Source: Carettochelys insculpta (taxonomy: Eukaryota > Chordata > Testudines > Carettochelyidae). From it: a DNA stretch of 64,000 nt. This document shows, one piece after another, positions 35,257-46,074 of the stretch. The notes beneath the pieces are model-generated. The model ran no database searches. It had not been told where the DNA came from and saw only the letters and a list, made by a program, of their open reading frames with translations. Each line of letters begins with the position of its first letter. Within the stretch, counting starts at the first letter, position 1. The position numbers were made by a program, and so were the translations under genes. The stretch spans positions 23,224,001 through 23,288,000 of the forward strand of contig NC_134152.1 in NCBI RefSeq assembly GCF_033958435.1, written 5' to 3'.

Positions 35257-36317
35257 CACGGGTGGCTAATCATGTTTGTTGGGGGGGGCCACTCCAAGAA
35301 TTTGGTGAGTGGTCAAAGATGCTAATGGAGGTGTGGGGTCTGGCATGGAGGTTGGGTACAAAAGGAAGCTTTGGATGGGGGATTGGGTTGCAGGAGAACG
35401 TGCAGTATCTGGGAGTTTGGATGAAGGGAAGGGGTTGTGACCTGGAGCAGGGAACTGGGTGCACAAGGGGGTGTAGGGTCCAGAAGGGGATATGGGTGCA
35501 GAAAAGGGCTCTGAGTTGGAGGAGGCATGTAGAAGAGGATGCAGCTGCAGCTCAGCAAAAATTATGTGGCTAAGTTGGGGATGCTGGAGCGTAATTGGGG
35601 TTAGTGTCTTAAAAAGCAACAAATGGTCTAGCACACAATTTCATGATTGCGGTGCAAGGTCTGTGAGCGTGTTGTGATCTGAGAAAGAAGGGGTCAGGGA
35701 TCTGGGTTTTGATGGGGGGTAAGGTATTGTGGTGCAGGGTCTGCAAGAGGGTATGAGTGCAGAGGGTTTGGATTACATAAGGTAGGGGCAGAGGAGGGGT
35801 GCAGAGGGTTTGGGTTACGTGGGGTAGGGTTGCGGGAGAGGGCAGGTGGGTGGCTGGGTTGTCAGAATGAGGCTGTGGTTGGGAGGCACTTGCTTGAGCA
35901 GCTCCCAGATAGCAGCCCAGCAGGTTCCTCAGCCAGGCTCCTTGCCTGTCTCACCCCCATATGCTAATCAGAGCAGCCAGCTGCTCTCAGGTATATGCTG
36001 CCCTGAATGCTGCAAGTCGGGGGGAGGAGTACTTCATGTGCTCTTTGTCCTGCAAACAGGCAGCTCCCGTTGCCTGGGAACTGGCCAATAGGAGGTGTGA
36101 GATTGTGCTGGGGGTGGGGACAGCACACGAAGCCTCTTTCCCCCTTCCCTCCAGGCTTGCAGCATTCAGAGACACATGACTGAGAGCAGCTGGCTGCTCT
36201 CAGTAGCATGTGGGGGCAGGGCAGGCAGGGAGCCTGGCTGAGGCTCCTGCTGCACCCATGGGCTGGATGGGCTGATGGGCTAGATCCAGTCCACAGGCCA
36301 TATTTTGCCTGCTCTGA
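35257..36317. mobile_element. Probable hAT-type GC-rich element
   Basis: The left end CACGGGTGGCTAAT and the right end 'atattttgcctgctctgac' resemble diverged inverted ends of the CAGGGGTGGGCAA group of hAT elements. The interior is GC-rich, non-coding and interrupted by direct repeat copy B. No clean target duplication was found. Confidence 0.5.
35544..35647 (+). repeat. Direct repeat, copy B
   Basis: The second copy of the unit at 34781-34892. Shared blocks are 'ctgcagctcagcaaaaatta', 'atgctggagc' and 'tctagcacacaatttcatga'. It sits inside the GC-rich element. Confidence 0.8.
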
Positions 36318-37473
36318 CACAGAGCCTTTCATTTTCAGGTTGCTTTTTGAATCCTGTCCACACAAGCAGTGACAGGCTGTTATCAGTCTGTGGCTGAGAA
36401 GTTAATGGACCATGCTGTAGTTCTTGTAGGAATAAAGAACTTCAGGTCTCAGAAGAGATACTCTAAAGTTTTCTGGTATACTAAGTTCACAGTTCTTTTC
36501 AAAAATTAATTCAGAAAATATTGGGTTTTATCAATATATAAATTGTGTCCAGTAACTGAAATAGGAAATTTTTCCTGGCAAGTTCCAATATTTAATAGAC
36601 ATGCAGATAAACAATCCTTCACCTCTTCCTTTGCATAATTGTCTTTTGCTGGTGTTGGTGCCAGGAATGCATGACAAACATTCATTTTGCAAATGCAAAA
36701 ATTTGTAGAATGACACAACAGTGTCTTGTATAAGTACATTTAAATAGAGGTGGGACTATAAAATAGTCTAGAAAATACTGTAATTTCTCTTAGATTGTAT
36801 TATAATAAATCCTATTTCAAATCTTTGTTCATGTTCTTTGTATTTTTTCAAAAATGTGACAGTGTTATTGGCAATCTTTTGTCATGTGGTATTGCTTTCT
36901 GAACAAATCTACTATTGCTAAGTTATCTCATACCTATTTCTCTGCTCCATGTAAGAAAATTGATGAATTTATTTAGATACACGGGATCTTGTTTTTTAAT
37001 CAACCCCCAGTAAATGCACTTTAAAACTTGAATTGTGTCAGTAGATCAACGACTATATTTCAGGGTTCATCTGTATAGTCTTATTAAAACTCTTGTCTCA
37101 ACTAGACCTGAAAGCACTAACAGTTTGGTTGAACACCACAGCTTACGCAAGTGGAATTCCACTTGCATGTCTATTAAAATGCAGAAGCCATTTTTATACC
37201 CAAGAGGATAGTTAGCACTTCCATTTAGAGTTATTGAGTCACAGAAAGAATAACTGCTACACTAAGAACCTAAAAATACCTACATTAGAACCAAAGACAC
37301 AGTTCCTCAGCCAAGGTGCCTGGGCATAAGTCTGCTTCCAATTACATCAGTAGTTGTTCAGCCTTTACTTTTAATCAGAGCATAGCTGGGTACAGTCTGT
37401 GGAACAGACTTTAAAATGCAAATTGTTTTAAAACCTTAAGATCCTTGATTTATGTCTGTGTAGTCAGTAGTTC
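36318..37473. other. Unassigned AT-rich sequence
   Basis: No exon or repeat recognised. Confidence 0.35.
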
Positions 37474-37875
37474 AGGGGTGGCCCGCCTGAGCCTGAGAAG
37501 GAGCTAGAATTTAGCAATATACATGGTCACAACCAGCATCAGCCCCAAAGTCTCTCGTTCATTGGCAGCTTGGCCAGTCAACACCTCCCTCTCCCTTCCC
37601 ACATCAGCCTGCCTGCCATGATGAGCTCTTTCACAATGTGCAGGAGGCTCTGTGTGGAGGAAGAAGGATGCAGCAGGCTTGGAGAAGGGGCACAAAGGGC
37701 TCTGGGCATTAGGGAGAGGAACAGGGCAGAGGCATGGCCTGGGGAAAAGCTGGGGAGTTGAGCAGTGAGCAGAGGAGCTGTCACACATGGCAGGTCCCTC
37801 AGCAAGGGGGTCAGGGGCACGGTTCCATGCTCCTGGAAAAGATGGATCTTTGGCCAGAAGGAGTGGGGGAAGGAA
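37474..37875. mobile_element. hAT-type fragment
   Basis: The left end 'caggggtggcccgcctgagc' and following 'gagaaggagctagaattta' match a GC-rich hAT group common in turtles and crocodilians, from memory. The right end is lost in the adjacent retroelement. Confidence 0.45.
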
Positions 37876-38458
37876 GGGAAGCATCAAAGGAAGAGAAGTA
37901 GTCCTTGTAATGTGTGAGATAATTGCTGTCTTTGTTCATACCAAGTGTTAATGTGTTGAATGTGAATATGAGCCCCAGTTCACAAATCTCCTGATGTAAT
38001 CTGCTTTTAAAGTCTCTTTCTTGCAGGATGCATATTCTCAGGTCTTGAACAGAATGCCCAACTCCATTGAAATGCTCGCTGACAGGCTTATGTGTATTGA
38101 GATTCCTAAGGTCTGCTCTGTGTCCATTCATTCTCTGGCAAAGTATTTGCCCAGTCTGTCTGATGTACATTGTAGAGGGGCATTGCTGGCACATAATGAC
38201 ATATATGATGTTGGTCAAGGTACATGAAAATGAGCCCCTGATCTTGTAATTAATGTGGTTAGGTCCAGTGATGGTATCCCCAGAATCAATATGTGGACAA
38301 AGTTGGTAGCAGGGTTTATTGCAAGGAAAAGTTCCAGGATTATTATTACTGTGGCTACTAATACTAATACTAATCCTGGAACTTTGAACAAAGGCAGCAA
38401 TTATCTCAAGCATTACAAGGATGGCTTCCCTTCCTTTGATGTTTGTAATTAACATCAC
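37811..38458 (-). pseudogene. Penelope-like GIY-YIG endonuclease remnant
   Basis: A 215-codon minus-strand frame. The middle reads 'NIIYVIMCQQC', then 'MYIRQTGQILCQRMNGH' and 'EHFNGVGHS', the order of a GIY-YIG nuclease domain as found at the C-terminus of Penelope-like retroelements. The YIG glycine is replaced by arginine ('YIR'). No RT domain is present, so only the endonuclease end remains. Its ends are a 56-base inverted repeat (37882-37937 and 38386-38441, about 49 of 56 matching), so the terminal codons of the frame come from repeat sequence rather than from the enzyme. A DIRS or LINE origin is less likely. Confidence 0.72.
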
Positions 38459-38569
38459 CCACCCCTCCCCCCACTCCTTCAGTTCATGTATTTGATTTGT
38501 CAGTTTTTATTGCAATTTTTTGGACCTCTGTACTATATAACTGGGTCTGGACTGGAAATTCTGTAGATC

Positions 38570-38665
38570 TGAAGACGTGGGTCTGTCCCATGAAAGCTCA
38601 TCACCTAAAAATTCATTTTATTAGCCTTTAAGGTGCTACATGACTGGTGGTTTGTTTTGTTAACG
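38570..38665. repeat. Single arm of the palindromic family, next to GIY-YIG
   Basis: 'gtgggtctgtcccatgaaag' then 'ctcatcacctaaaaattcat' and 'cctttaaggtgctacatgac' is the copy 1 arm. It lies about 110 bases beyond the GIY-YIG remnant and links the palindromes to the Penelope-like element. Confidence 0.75.
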
Positions 38666-39716
38666 TTTCTGTGTCATCCTGCTTTCATTGCCAATTATTG
38701 CTCTTCATCTCCTTCCACCTCCTTTTGTCTCTGCATCCAAGACAAAAGTCAACAGGCAACATCATTGCCAGAGGTGCTGATTGAATACATCTAGGGTTGT
38801 AAGAGAAATGTGATTTGACAGAATTATTCTCATTTTAGAGTACGTAAACATGTAAGGAAACAAGCCATATACCAGGATATCCCCTAGACCTGACACATGA
38901 TTTGACAAGTGTCCTATCCATTGGCATATACCCCTTCCTTAGATCTTGACAACATTATATTACTACTGCTGTTCTGGTTCTCAAGGTATGTTAGAGAGAC
39001 AGGAAGTGGAATCTAGGGCAGGGGAAGGGGCAGAGAAGGCAAAAGTAGAAGCAGAAGTCAATTATTTCTGCCCTTCTGAGTAAAATCACCTCTTTTGGAG
39101 AAGCTGCTGTGTCAGATGCGACCGTTGTAAGCAAGCACGTCTACCTCAGTGGAAAAGGATGAAAATAGGATTGAAAAACAAGCCTTCAAATTAAGCAGCT
39201 CCAACTCACAACTCAAGTTCAACTTCTAAGCAAATCCACTCAGGCCCAAGAATTTGTTTAAGCTGTCTTCAGAAAGAGAGGGTGTCTTGTGGAGCTGTAT
39301 ATGTTGCCTCCATTGAAATATGGAGATAGCCAGAAAACTTTCCCAAGAACAAGATAGATCTTCTGTACCTCCAAGTGCTCATAATTCTGTTTTATTATGT
39401 CAAGTGTCCTAGATGTTATGAATTACCTTAATATCGCTACTTATCCCCTACACAGCTAAATCAAGAGACTTATCCTCAGGTGCCACAGTTGACCCAAACT
39501 TCCGTCTGTACTGGAAATCAGGGACAACAGCTGGCTTGCACCATATAAGGCTTTATCAAAGTTTGCACCCGATCCATTAATTGTACCAGGAAGCAGATGA
39601 GTCATTGCACAATATACATCTGTCTGTGCACTTGCTCCCTGTTTTTAACCATCACTTGTACTTCAGTGTCAGTCTGCTTTTCTAATCCTGATTAATGAGG
39701 ATTTTCTTCTTCTCAG
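38666..39716. other. Unassigned sequence
   Basis: No exon or repeat recognised before the exon-like segment at 39717. Confidence 0.35.
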
Positions 39717-39773
39717 GCTGCAGTCCTGTTGTTCAGAGCTTACAATCGGAATGATCGTGCAGTGATGTACTAA
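39717..39773 (+). CDS. Possible terminal exon, unknown gene
   Basis: A strong acceptor ('ttttcttcttctcag', ending at 39716, with a 'ctaat' branch-like motif upstream) is followed in phase 0 by 18 codons, 'AAVLLFRAYNRNDRAVMY', and TAA at 39771-39773. The peptide looks coding-like but I recognise no family, and no polyadenylation signal follows closely. It does not fit the phase of OTOA-like exon h. It could be chance. Confidence 0.18.
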   Translation, partial: AAVLLFRAYNRNDRAVMY

Positions 39774-40146
39774 ATGCAGGAGCTGTGATTATCAGATTTC
39801 TTGGTTGGCTACCTGTGCCAGCATGCCATAGTCACCTTCAAGATTTTAGTGGGTATTAATTACCCTTAAGAGCTTTGTTTTTCACAGTATCTCACTTATA
39901 CTCTGAAGTCCCTTTTAAACGCCCCCAACACTCCTGACAAAAAACACATCCCCAAAAACTCTCTTGTGTGTATCCAATAGCCTCCAGAAGAAAAACACCA
40001 AAAATGGCTACTTTTATCTACGTGTTTGTCAGACCAGTAATGTGGACTTCAGGGTGTACCTAAACTGCTCTGTGTAGAGTCAACCCTGTTAGTGCCCGCT
40101 AGAGATTCCCGAGTGCACTTTTACATAGCGCTGTTTCAAATAGTAC
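39774..40146. other. Unassigned sequence
   Basis: Nothing nameable. Confidence 0.35.
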
Positions 40147-40148
40147 TA

Positions 40149-40465
40149 CAGATTGAACCTTTCTTGTCCAGCACCTTGGGGACCTGACTGGTGCCAAACT
40201 AGAGAATGTGCTGGACCACAGGAGGTCAATATTGTCTAGCACATCACCAAAACTTCTGCTGTGGACTGGGCTCTTAGAGGACATTTGGGGTAAATTAGAG
40301 CTAAACAACAGCACAGGAGAGCTAGGACCGATGGCTGTAAACAAACTTTATGGGACCACGGGAACCTTGGACACACCCATGATGTGGTTGTCTGGCAAAC
40401 TCAAATCATGCCAGATTGCAGATGTTGCTGGACAAGAGAGGGCCAGATTATAGAGGCTCAACCTG
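40149..40465. mobile_element. Tigger/pogo-like MITE, intact ends
   Basis: TA lies on both sides (40147-40148 and 40466-40467). The ends are CAGATTGAACCT and, reversed, CAGGTTGAGCCT. The 317-bp interior is non-coding and is related in reverse to the element at 49723-50654. Confidence 0.82.
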
Positions 40466-40543
40466 TACAATGTTAAAATGCACAAGGGAACATTATAAAG
40501 AGATTACTTTTAACAGCAGTTTAAATTGTAATGAATAATTATA

Positions 40544-42560
40544 GGGTGACCATGTTTCCCTATGGTGAATATGGGCCACCTAGTTAAAAAAAAAATTGCT
40601 TAAATTCAAGCAAGTATAATAGCAATCGAGCAGAACTATGCAGTACCCACTCTCCCGCAACATGCTGTAAAAACACCAGGCCCCAGTGGGAGGAGGAGGA
40701 GCCATGGGACCTGGCCTGGAAGTTGGGGGAGGTCTCACATATAGATGTAGCCGGGGTGACCGATGAGGCGTGACATGAGGCCACTGGCCTTCTGAGCCCT
40801 CTCCAACCCTAGGGAAGGGTTGGGAAAAGCCCTCGCCTCCCCAGCCCCTGCCTCTTTCCCACCATTCTTCTGACCCCGCCCACTCACATTTCCCCCTGAG
40901 CTGATGGCCCCCCCGCCCACTTCCTCGCAGCAGTCGCCGCACCATTCCCCTGGCTACATTGCTCCACTTCCACCAGTGAGTGTGGGCATGGTTCCCTCCC
41001 CCCAACCCACCCGCGTGATGTGCTGGGAGAGCAGAGTGAGCTGGGGCCACATTGCTCCACTTTCCCTACTACCGGTGGTGAGTGTGGGGGCGGGGGCAGA
41101 CTCCTGCTATTGGTGCCAGCCTGTCCCCCTGGCTGCTCAGAGACTGAGCTCACTAGGGCCTGGCCAGCCCCTGGCCCCTCCTGCCCATGGCTTTTAGAGG
41201 CATGTTACCCGCCCCCCCCCCCATATGTCACTCCTCCGCGTAGTAAGCCTTCTATTTTGGGGGCGGGGGCAGGGCGCAACAGGCTCAAGCCAACTCCATA
41301 TGGCAGGATGAGTGAGGCAGCACCACCTCTGTCTTGGCCATGGCGAGGTACGGAGGCACAACCAAAAACTTTAACCGGGGGGGTGGTGGGGGGGAGAGCA
41401 GCTCAAAAAGTTTGACGACAGCTAAGTGTGTAGGGAGGGGATAGCTCAAGCTGTAGAAAGCAGAGTAGCTAGAGGCTGAGGGTTGGGCAGTGGGTAGCTA
41501 GGGGTTGAGTCCAGCCAGGGAGTAGCCCGGGGCACCAAGGGGCTGTGTGCAAGCTGGGACTAGCCAAGGTGGGGGCGGGTCTGTGTGAGAGCAGGGGACA
41601 GCTCAGGCTGCAGGCAGGGGGCAGCCAGGGGTTGTGTATGAGCAGCAGTAGACCGGGGGCAGGAAAGGGGTAGCTATAGATTTTGTGTGGCCAGGAGGCA
41701 GCTAGGGGCTGTGTCCCAGGAAGGCTGCCCTATGGCCCTGTTCCCTGAGGGCACCACCAGCCATGGAGCTGAGTACCCACCCCGCGTCTCTTACTGGTTC
41801 TGTAAGAATAGGGGGTGGGAGCTGAGGGGCAGCTTCAACTCCCTGCAGCAGGAGGCGAGGTGGAAACACCACTCTGCCTGCACTATGGCCCCAGCTAGCC
41901 ACAGAGCTGCCCCACACTTCTGGGCTCCAGCTTCCCATCTTCAAACAGGCTGGGGGCAGGGAAGTAAGAAAGGGTGGGGTTGTCCCCAGGGTTGCCCTGT
42001 ACTTCCAGTGAACTTTGGAGGAGCAGCATCCCCTGTGCCCTCATCTCTGCCCATGGGCTCGGGAGGCTTCTGCTGCATGGGACGTACTGGGGATCTGGGA
42101 TTCAGCCCTACTCCTCCTTGTTCCAATGTAGGTGGAAGGGGTACTGGGACTTCAGATGAAGGGGTACCTAGGACTGAGGCCTCAGCCCCACAGCTTCTGC
42201 TTCAGCCCCAATGGGGGGCCATGGGGTTCAGGTGCCAAAGGCTTTAAGTGACACTTCCCCCCTCCCTCCCAGACTGCCTCACCTCCTACCTCATAGGTGC
42301 CACTTTCCACCTCTATATCCAGCCTGAGATCACCACATGCTGGCTGCAGCCTGCCCTCATTCAATTGCCACCCACAAACAGTAGGCTGCTGCAGCTGCAC
42401 TAAATACAGGCTGACCAGCAGGGCTGGCGGGGGGCGGGGGGCGGTACCAGAGATAAACACATGGGACAATTTGCCAGTTTTCAAAAAAATTCAGGACACC
42501 TGCAAGAGAACGAAAAGAAGGGACTGCCCTGTTAAAAATGGGATGGATGGTCACCTCAAG
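40544..42560. mobile_element. 2 kb GC-rich DNA element with 8-bp duplications
   Basis: Identical 'taattata' flanks lie at 40536-40543 and 42561-42568. The left end is GGGTGACCATG; reversed, the right end is CTTGAGGTGACCAT, so the shared terminus is GGTGACCAT with a few extra bases on one side. An 8-bp duplication suggests a hAT-like transposase. The interior is GC-rich, with 'ggggtagctaggggctg'-like loose tandem units around 41440-41720, and no transposase. The 186- and 156-codon frames inside are on opposite strands and look compositional. Confidence 0.78.
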
Positions 42561-42568
42561 TAATTATA

Positions 42569-43327
42569 CACATTAGTCTTTATGGCACATACAAAGAGAG
42601 CCCTGAAAATGTGTTTGGATATTTAAATAGAACTAAAATATTGTAAAAAAATAAACCCTGAGGAACGAAACTCATAAACCCTGAAAAAACAGAAGCCCTG
42701 TACAGAAACGTTCACAAATAAAACGTGGGATCCTTTTCTCCTTTTGTACACACCGCAGAATTTTCTATTAGCTTTTAGCTGTAATGTAATTAAAGACTAA
42801 ATCTTACTACAGTTTTGGTTTGATGCACAAGTTAAAGCTGCCACTGATCATCTTTAATCTGGGTTCTGGTGTGTTTGAATATTTATCAGATGTCAAAAGA
42901 AAGTGGGTTAGAAACTAGCTCTGCATACATACTGCATGAGCTGAGACTATTTGACAAATAGAGGAAGGATGTCAGTTCAGTGCCCTTGATACATGTATTA
43001 TCAATTCCAGCCCTACACCCAAGTACTTTTATTTTATTCGTAGGTTTAGAGGCATTTGAGCCAAGAATTATCCCTGCCTAGAATGCCAGATACCATATAG
43101 TTAAGCCTCAATCAAACAATTTCTCCAGAGAGTAAGAAGACGTGTTTGCTCAACTAAGTATTCTTCTGCGAAAGAAAGAAATTTGCACTTACTAGACCAG
43201 CCTAACATCACCGTAAAACAGGGGTGTGGTGCCACTACAGACACCAATGGTCCAGCTTCCCCTCCGTCCATGGAATGACTGCAATCATTTAGCATGACTG
43301 ATGTAGTCCCATTTCCATGGAAATTTC
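42569..43327. other. Unassigned AT-rich sequence
   Basis: Nothing nameable. Confidence 0.35.
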
Positions 43328-44770
43328 CATAGAATCACAGCATCATAGGGCTGGAAGGGACCTCAGGAGGTCATCTAGTCCAGCCCCCTGCTTCAAGCAG
43401 GATCAACCCTTCCTAAGTCATCCCAGCCAGGACCTTGTCCATCCAGGACTTAAAAACCTCAAGGGATGGAGAATCCACCACCTCTCTAGGCAACGCATTC
43501 CAATGCTTCACCACCTGCCTGGTGAAGTAGTTTTTCCTAATATCTAACTTACACCTTTCCCTCTTCAACTTCTGACCATTACTCCTTGTTCTGCCATCTG
43601 ACACCACTGAGAACAGTTTCTCACCCTCCTTTTCAGAGCTCCCCTTCAAGAAGTTGAAGGCTGCTATTAAATCACCTCTGAGTCTTCTCTTCTGTAAACT
43701 GAACAAGCCCAAATCCCTCAGCCTGTCCTCATAGGTCTTGTGCTCCAGACCCTTAATCATTTGTGTTGCCCTTCACTGAACCTGCTCTAGCAAATCCACA
43801 TTCTTTGTATACTGGGGTCCCAAAACTGGACACAATATTCCAGATGTGGCCTCACCAGTGCCAAATAAAGAGGAATAACTACTTCAGAGCTGCTTGAAAT
43901 GCTCCTCCTAATGCACCCCAGTATGCTGTTAGCTTTCTTGGCTACAAGGGTACACTGTTTACTCATATCCAGCCTTTCATCCACCATAACCCCTAGGTAC
44001 CTTTCCATCATACTGCTGCTGAGCCAGTCGGTCCCCAGCCTGTAACAATGTTTGGGATTCTTCTGCCCCAGGTGCAGGACTCTACACTTCTTATTGAACC
44101 ACATCAGATTTCTTTTGGCCCAGTCCTCCAATTTATCCAGGTCCCTCTGGATTCTCTCTCCACCCTCCAACATATCTGCCTCTCCCCGCAGTTTTGTGTC
44201 ATCCGCAAACTTGCTGAGGGTGCAACCCAGTCCCTCATCTAGGTCATTAATAAAGATGTTGAATAACACCGGCCCCAGAACCGAGCCTTGCGGCACTCCG
44301 CTTGAAACAGACCACCATCCAGATATTGAGCCATTGACCACTACCCGTTGGGCCCGACCATCAAGCCAGCTTTCTATCCATCTTATAGTCCAAGGATCCA
44401 ATCCATATTTCCTTAACTTATGGACAAGAATGTTGTGGGAGACCGTATCAAAAGCCTTCCTGAAGTCAAGGTATATCACATCCACTGACTTCCCCATGTC
44501 CACAGAGCTTTGTTACCTCATCATAGAAGCTAATCAGATTGGTCAGGCAGGACTTGCCCCTGGTGAATCCATGTTGGCTACTTTTGATCACTTTCCCCTC
44601 TTCCGAGTGCTTCAAAATGGATTCCTTGAGGATTCGCTCCATTATTTTCCCAGGGATTGAGGTAAGGCTGATGGGTCTATAGTTCCCTGGATTGTCCTTC
44701 TTTCCTTTTTTAAAGATGGGCACTACGTTTGCCTTCTTCCAGTCATCTTTAAGCATCCAACACCTCACTT
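43328..44770 (-). mobile_element. CR1 LINE, best-preserved RT
   Basis: This minus-strand CR1 has a long RT frame (44503-43787) with '[16 protein letters not shown]', '[14 protein letters not shown]' and the catalytic 'FADDTKL'. Upstream RT ('[20 protein letters not shown]') is in a second frame at 44768-44466, and the C-terminal part is in a third at 43760-43413. It carries a typical CR1 3' end near 43340. There are at least two frameshifts and the 5' part is missing, but sequence conservation suggests a young copy. Confidence 0.95.
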
Positions 44771-45442
44771 AAGTCCTCAGATGTAGTCTGACTTGCTGCC
44801 ATCTATGGAAACATATTTGATGGTGCCAAAAAGTTAGGTGACCATCTGTTTAGGCTTGCTGGTCCATCAGAGCCCAAATACACTAACTTTCCAAACACTA
44901 CTAAGCTCATCTTTCCTGAGGCACTTGACAGGAAGAAAGGGGCTAAGGATATCAAGGAGTTTGTCAAGGGCTGTAATGCTGGACTTGTGAATTTAATATT
45001 GAGACTATGATGTCAGTCCTGATAATCCATCTTTGAAATACGTAAAAATGTCCCTGGCACAGCATGGGTGCTTGTTTTAATAAGCAATAATAAATGGAAT
45101 TATAATTTGACATGAAATCATCATTCTACATGCACTCACATGCTAAGTAAATCATTTAAAGAGTTTAACTACAATTTATTTAGCATAAACATGGGAAAGG
45201 AAAAAATACAGTTAGAATCAGTTCACTGTTTTTCAAAGGACAAAATGAAAACATTTTGCTGGAGGAGAATTTGCTACTGACTTTTCTCAAGCAAAGCAAC
45301 ATTTTTGGAACCATAAAAAGGCAGTTAAATTATTTTCTCAAAATGGATGTACTGAAGTGCAGAATATGTTTATTTAAAAGCCTCCATGAGTGTAGGACTT
45401 AAAATAAAAACTTGCTGGGTTAACCTACTTCCAATTTCTTAG
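44771..45442. other. Unassigned AT-rich sequence
   Basis: Nothing nameable. Confidence 0.35.
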
Positions 45443-45640
45443 TAGTGGAGAAGATGTCTTTAGATGTCTTACACATACGAAGGTATCCCTGGATTACTTT
45501 GCCTGAAGGAATAGTTGTCCTCTGCCTGACTGAATTTTCACAGCAAGAGCTGGAAAGAGTGAAAAATACTATTTCAGTAGATATACCTTTGATCTGGATA
45601 TTGTGCAGGTACCGTGGTGATGAATGTCAGAGAAGCCTTG
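45443..45640 (+). CDS. Exon-like open segment, unknown protein
   Basis: The acceptor 'ccaatttcttag' ends at 45442. The donor GTAAGC at 45641 follows 'agccttg'. The 198-base interval is open in a phase 1-1 frame, with a peptide including 'RRYPWITLPEGIVVLCL', 'SQQELERVKNTISVD' and 'CRYRGDECQRSLG'. The entry phase would fit OTOA-like exon h, but the peptide does not look like a GPI-anchor tail. I recognise no family. It may be an exon of an unidentified gene, a pseudogene piece or chance. Confidence 0.25.
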
Positions 45641-45688
45641 GTAAGCTCTTTATTCAGCTCTAAGATTTCATTTCTTCACAAAACACTG

Positions 45689-46074
45689 GGGCTGCATCTG
45701 CACTAGAAATTCTTTCAGAAAATCAGGCCCGTTTTTGAAAGAACACGCAGAGTGTCCACACACAGAATGCGCTCATTCGATCTGAAATCGAAAGAATGTG
45801 ACTCTTCTTCTGGAAGTCCTCCTCTGCTCTCAGATCAGGAAGAACACCTCCTGTCAGAAGTTTCTTCTAAAAATAAGCATGTGTAGACACTCCACCGGCC
45901 CTTTTTTTTGATCCCTGGCCAATTCTTTCAAAAGAGCGGGGGCTGTGTGGATATTCTCTATCAAAAGAGCAGATCAATCTTTTGATCCACTTTTTTGTGT
46001 GTGGACGTGCTCTTTCGAAAGATGATCGTCCAGAAGACCATCTTTTGAAAGATCGCTGTAGTGTAGACGTGGCC
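45689..46074. mobile_element. GTCTACACTA-family MITE, complete copy
   Basis: The left end is GGGCTGCATCTGCACTAG and the reversed right end is GGCCACGTCTACACTACAG. The interior has 'ctttcgaaagatgatcg' and 'tctttcaaaagagc' motifs shared with 8904-9966. Non-coding, 386 bp. Confidence 0.78.

Noticed and set aside
41687..42247. 186-codon plus-strand frame
   Set aside because: It is inside the 40544-42560 transposon, has no domain and is opposed by frames on the other strand.
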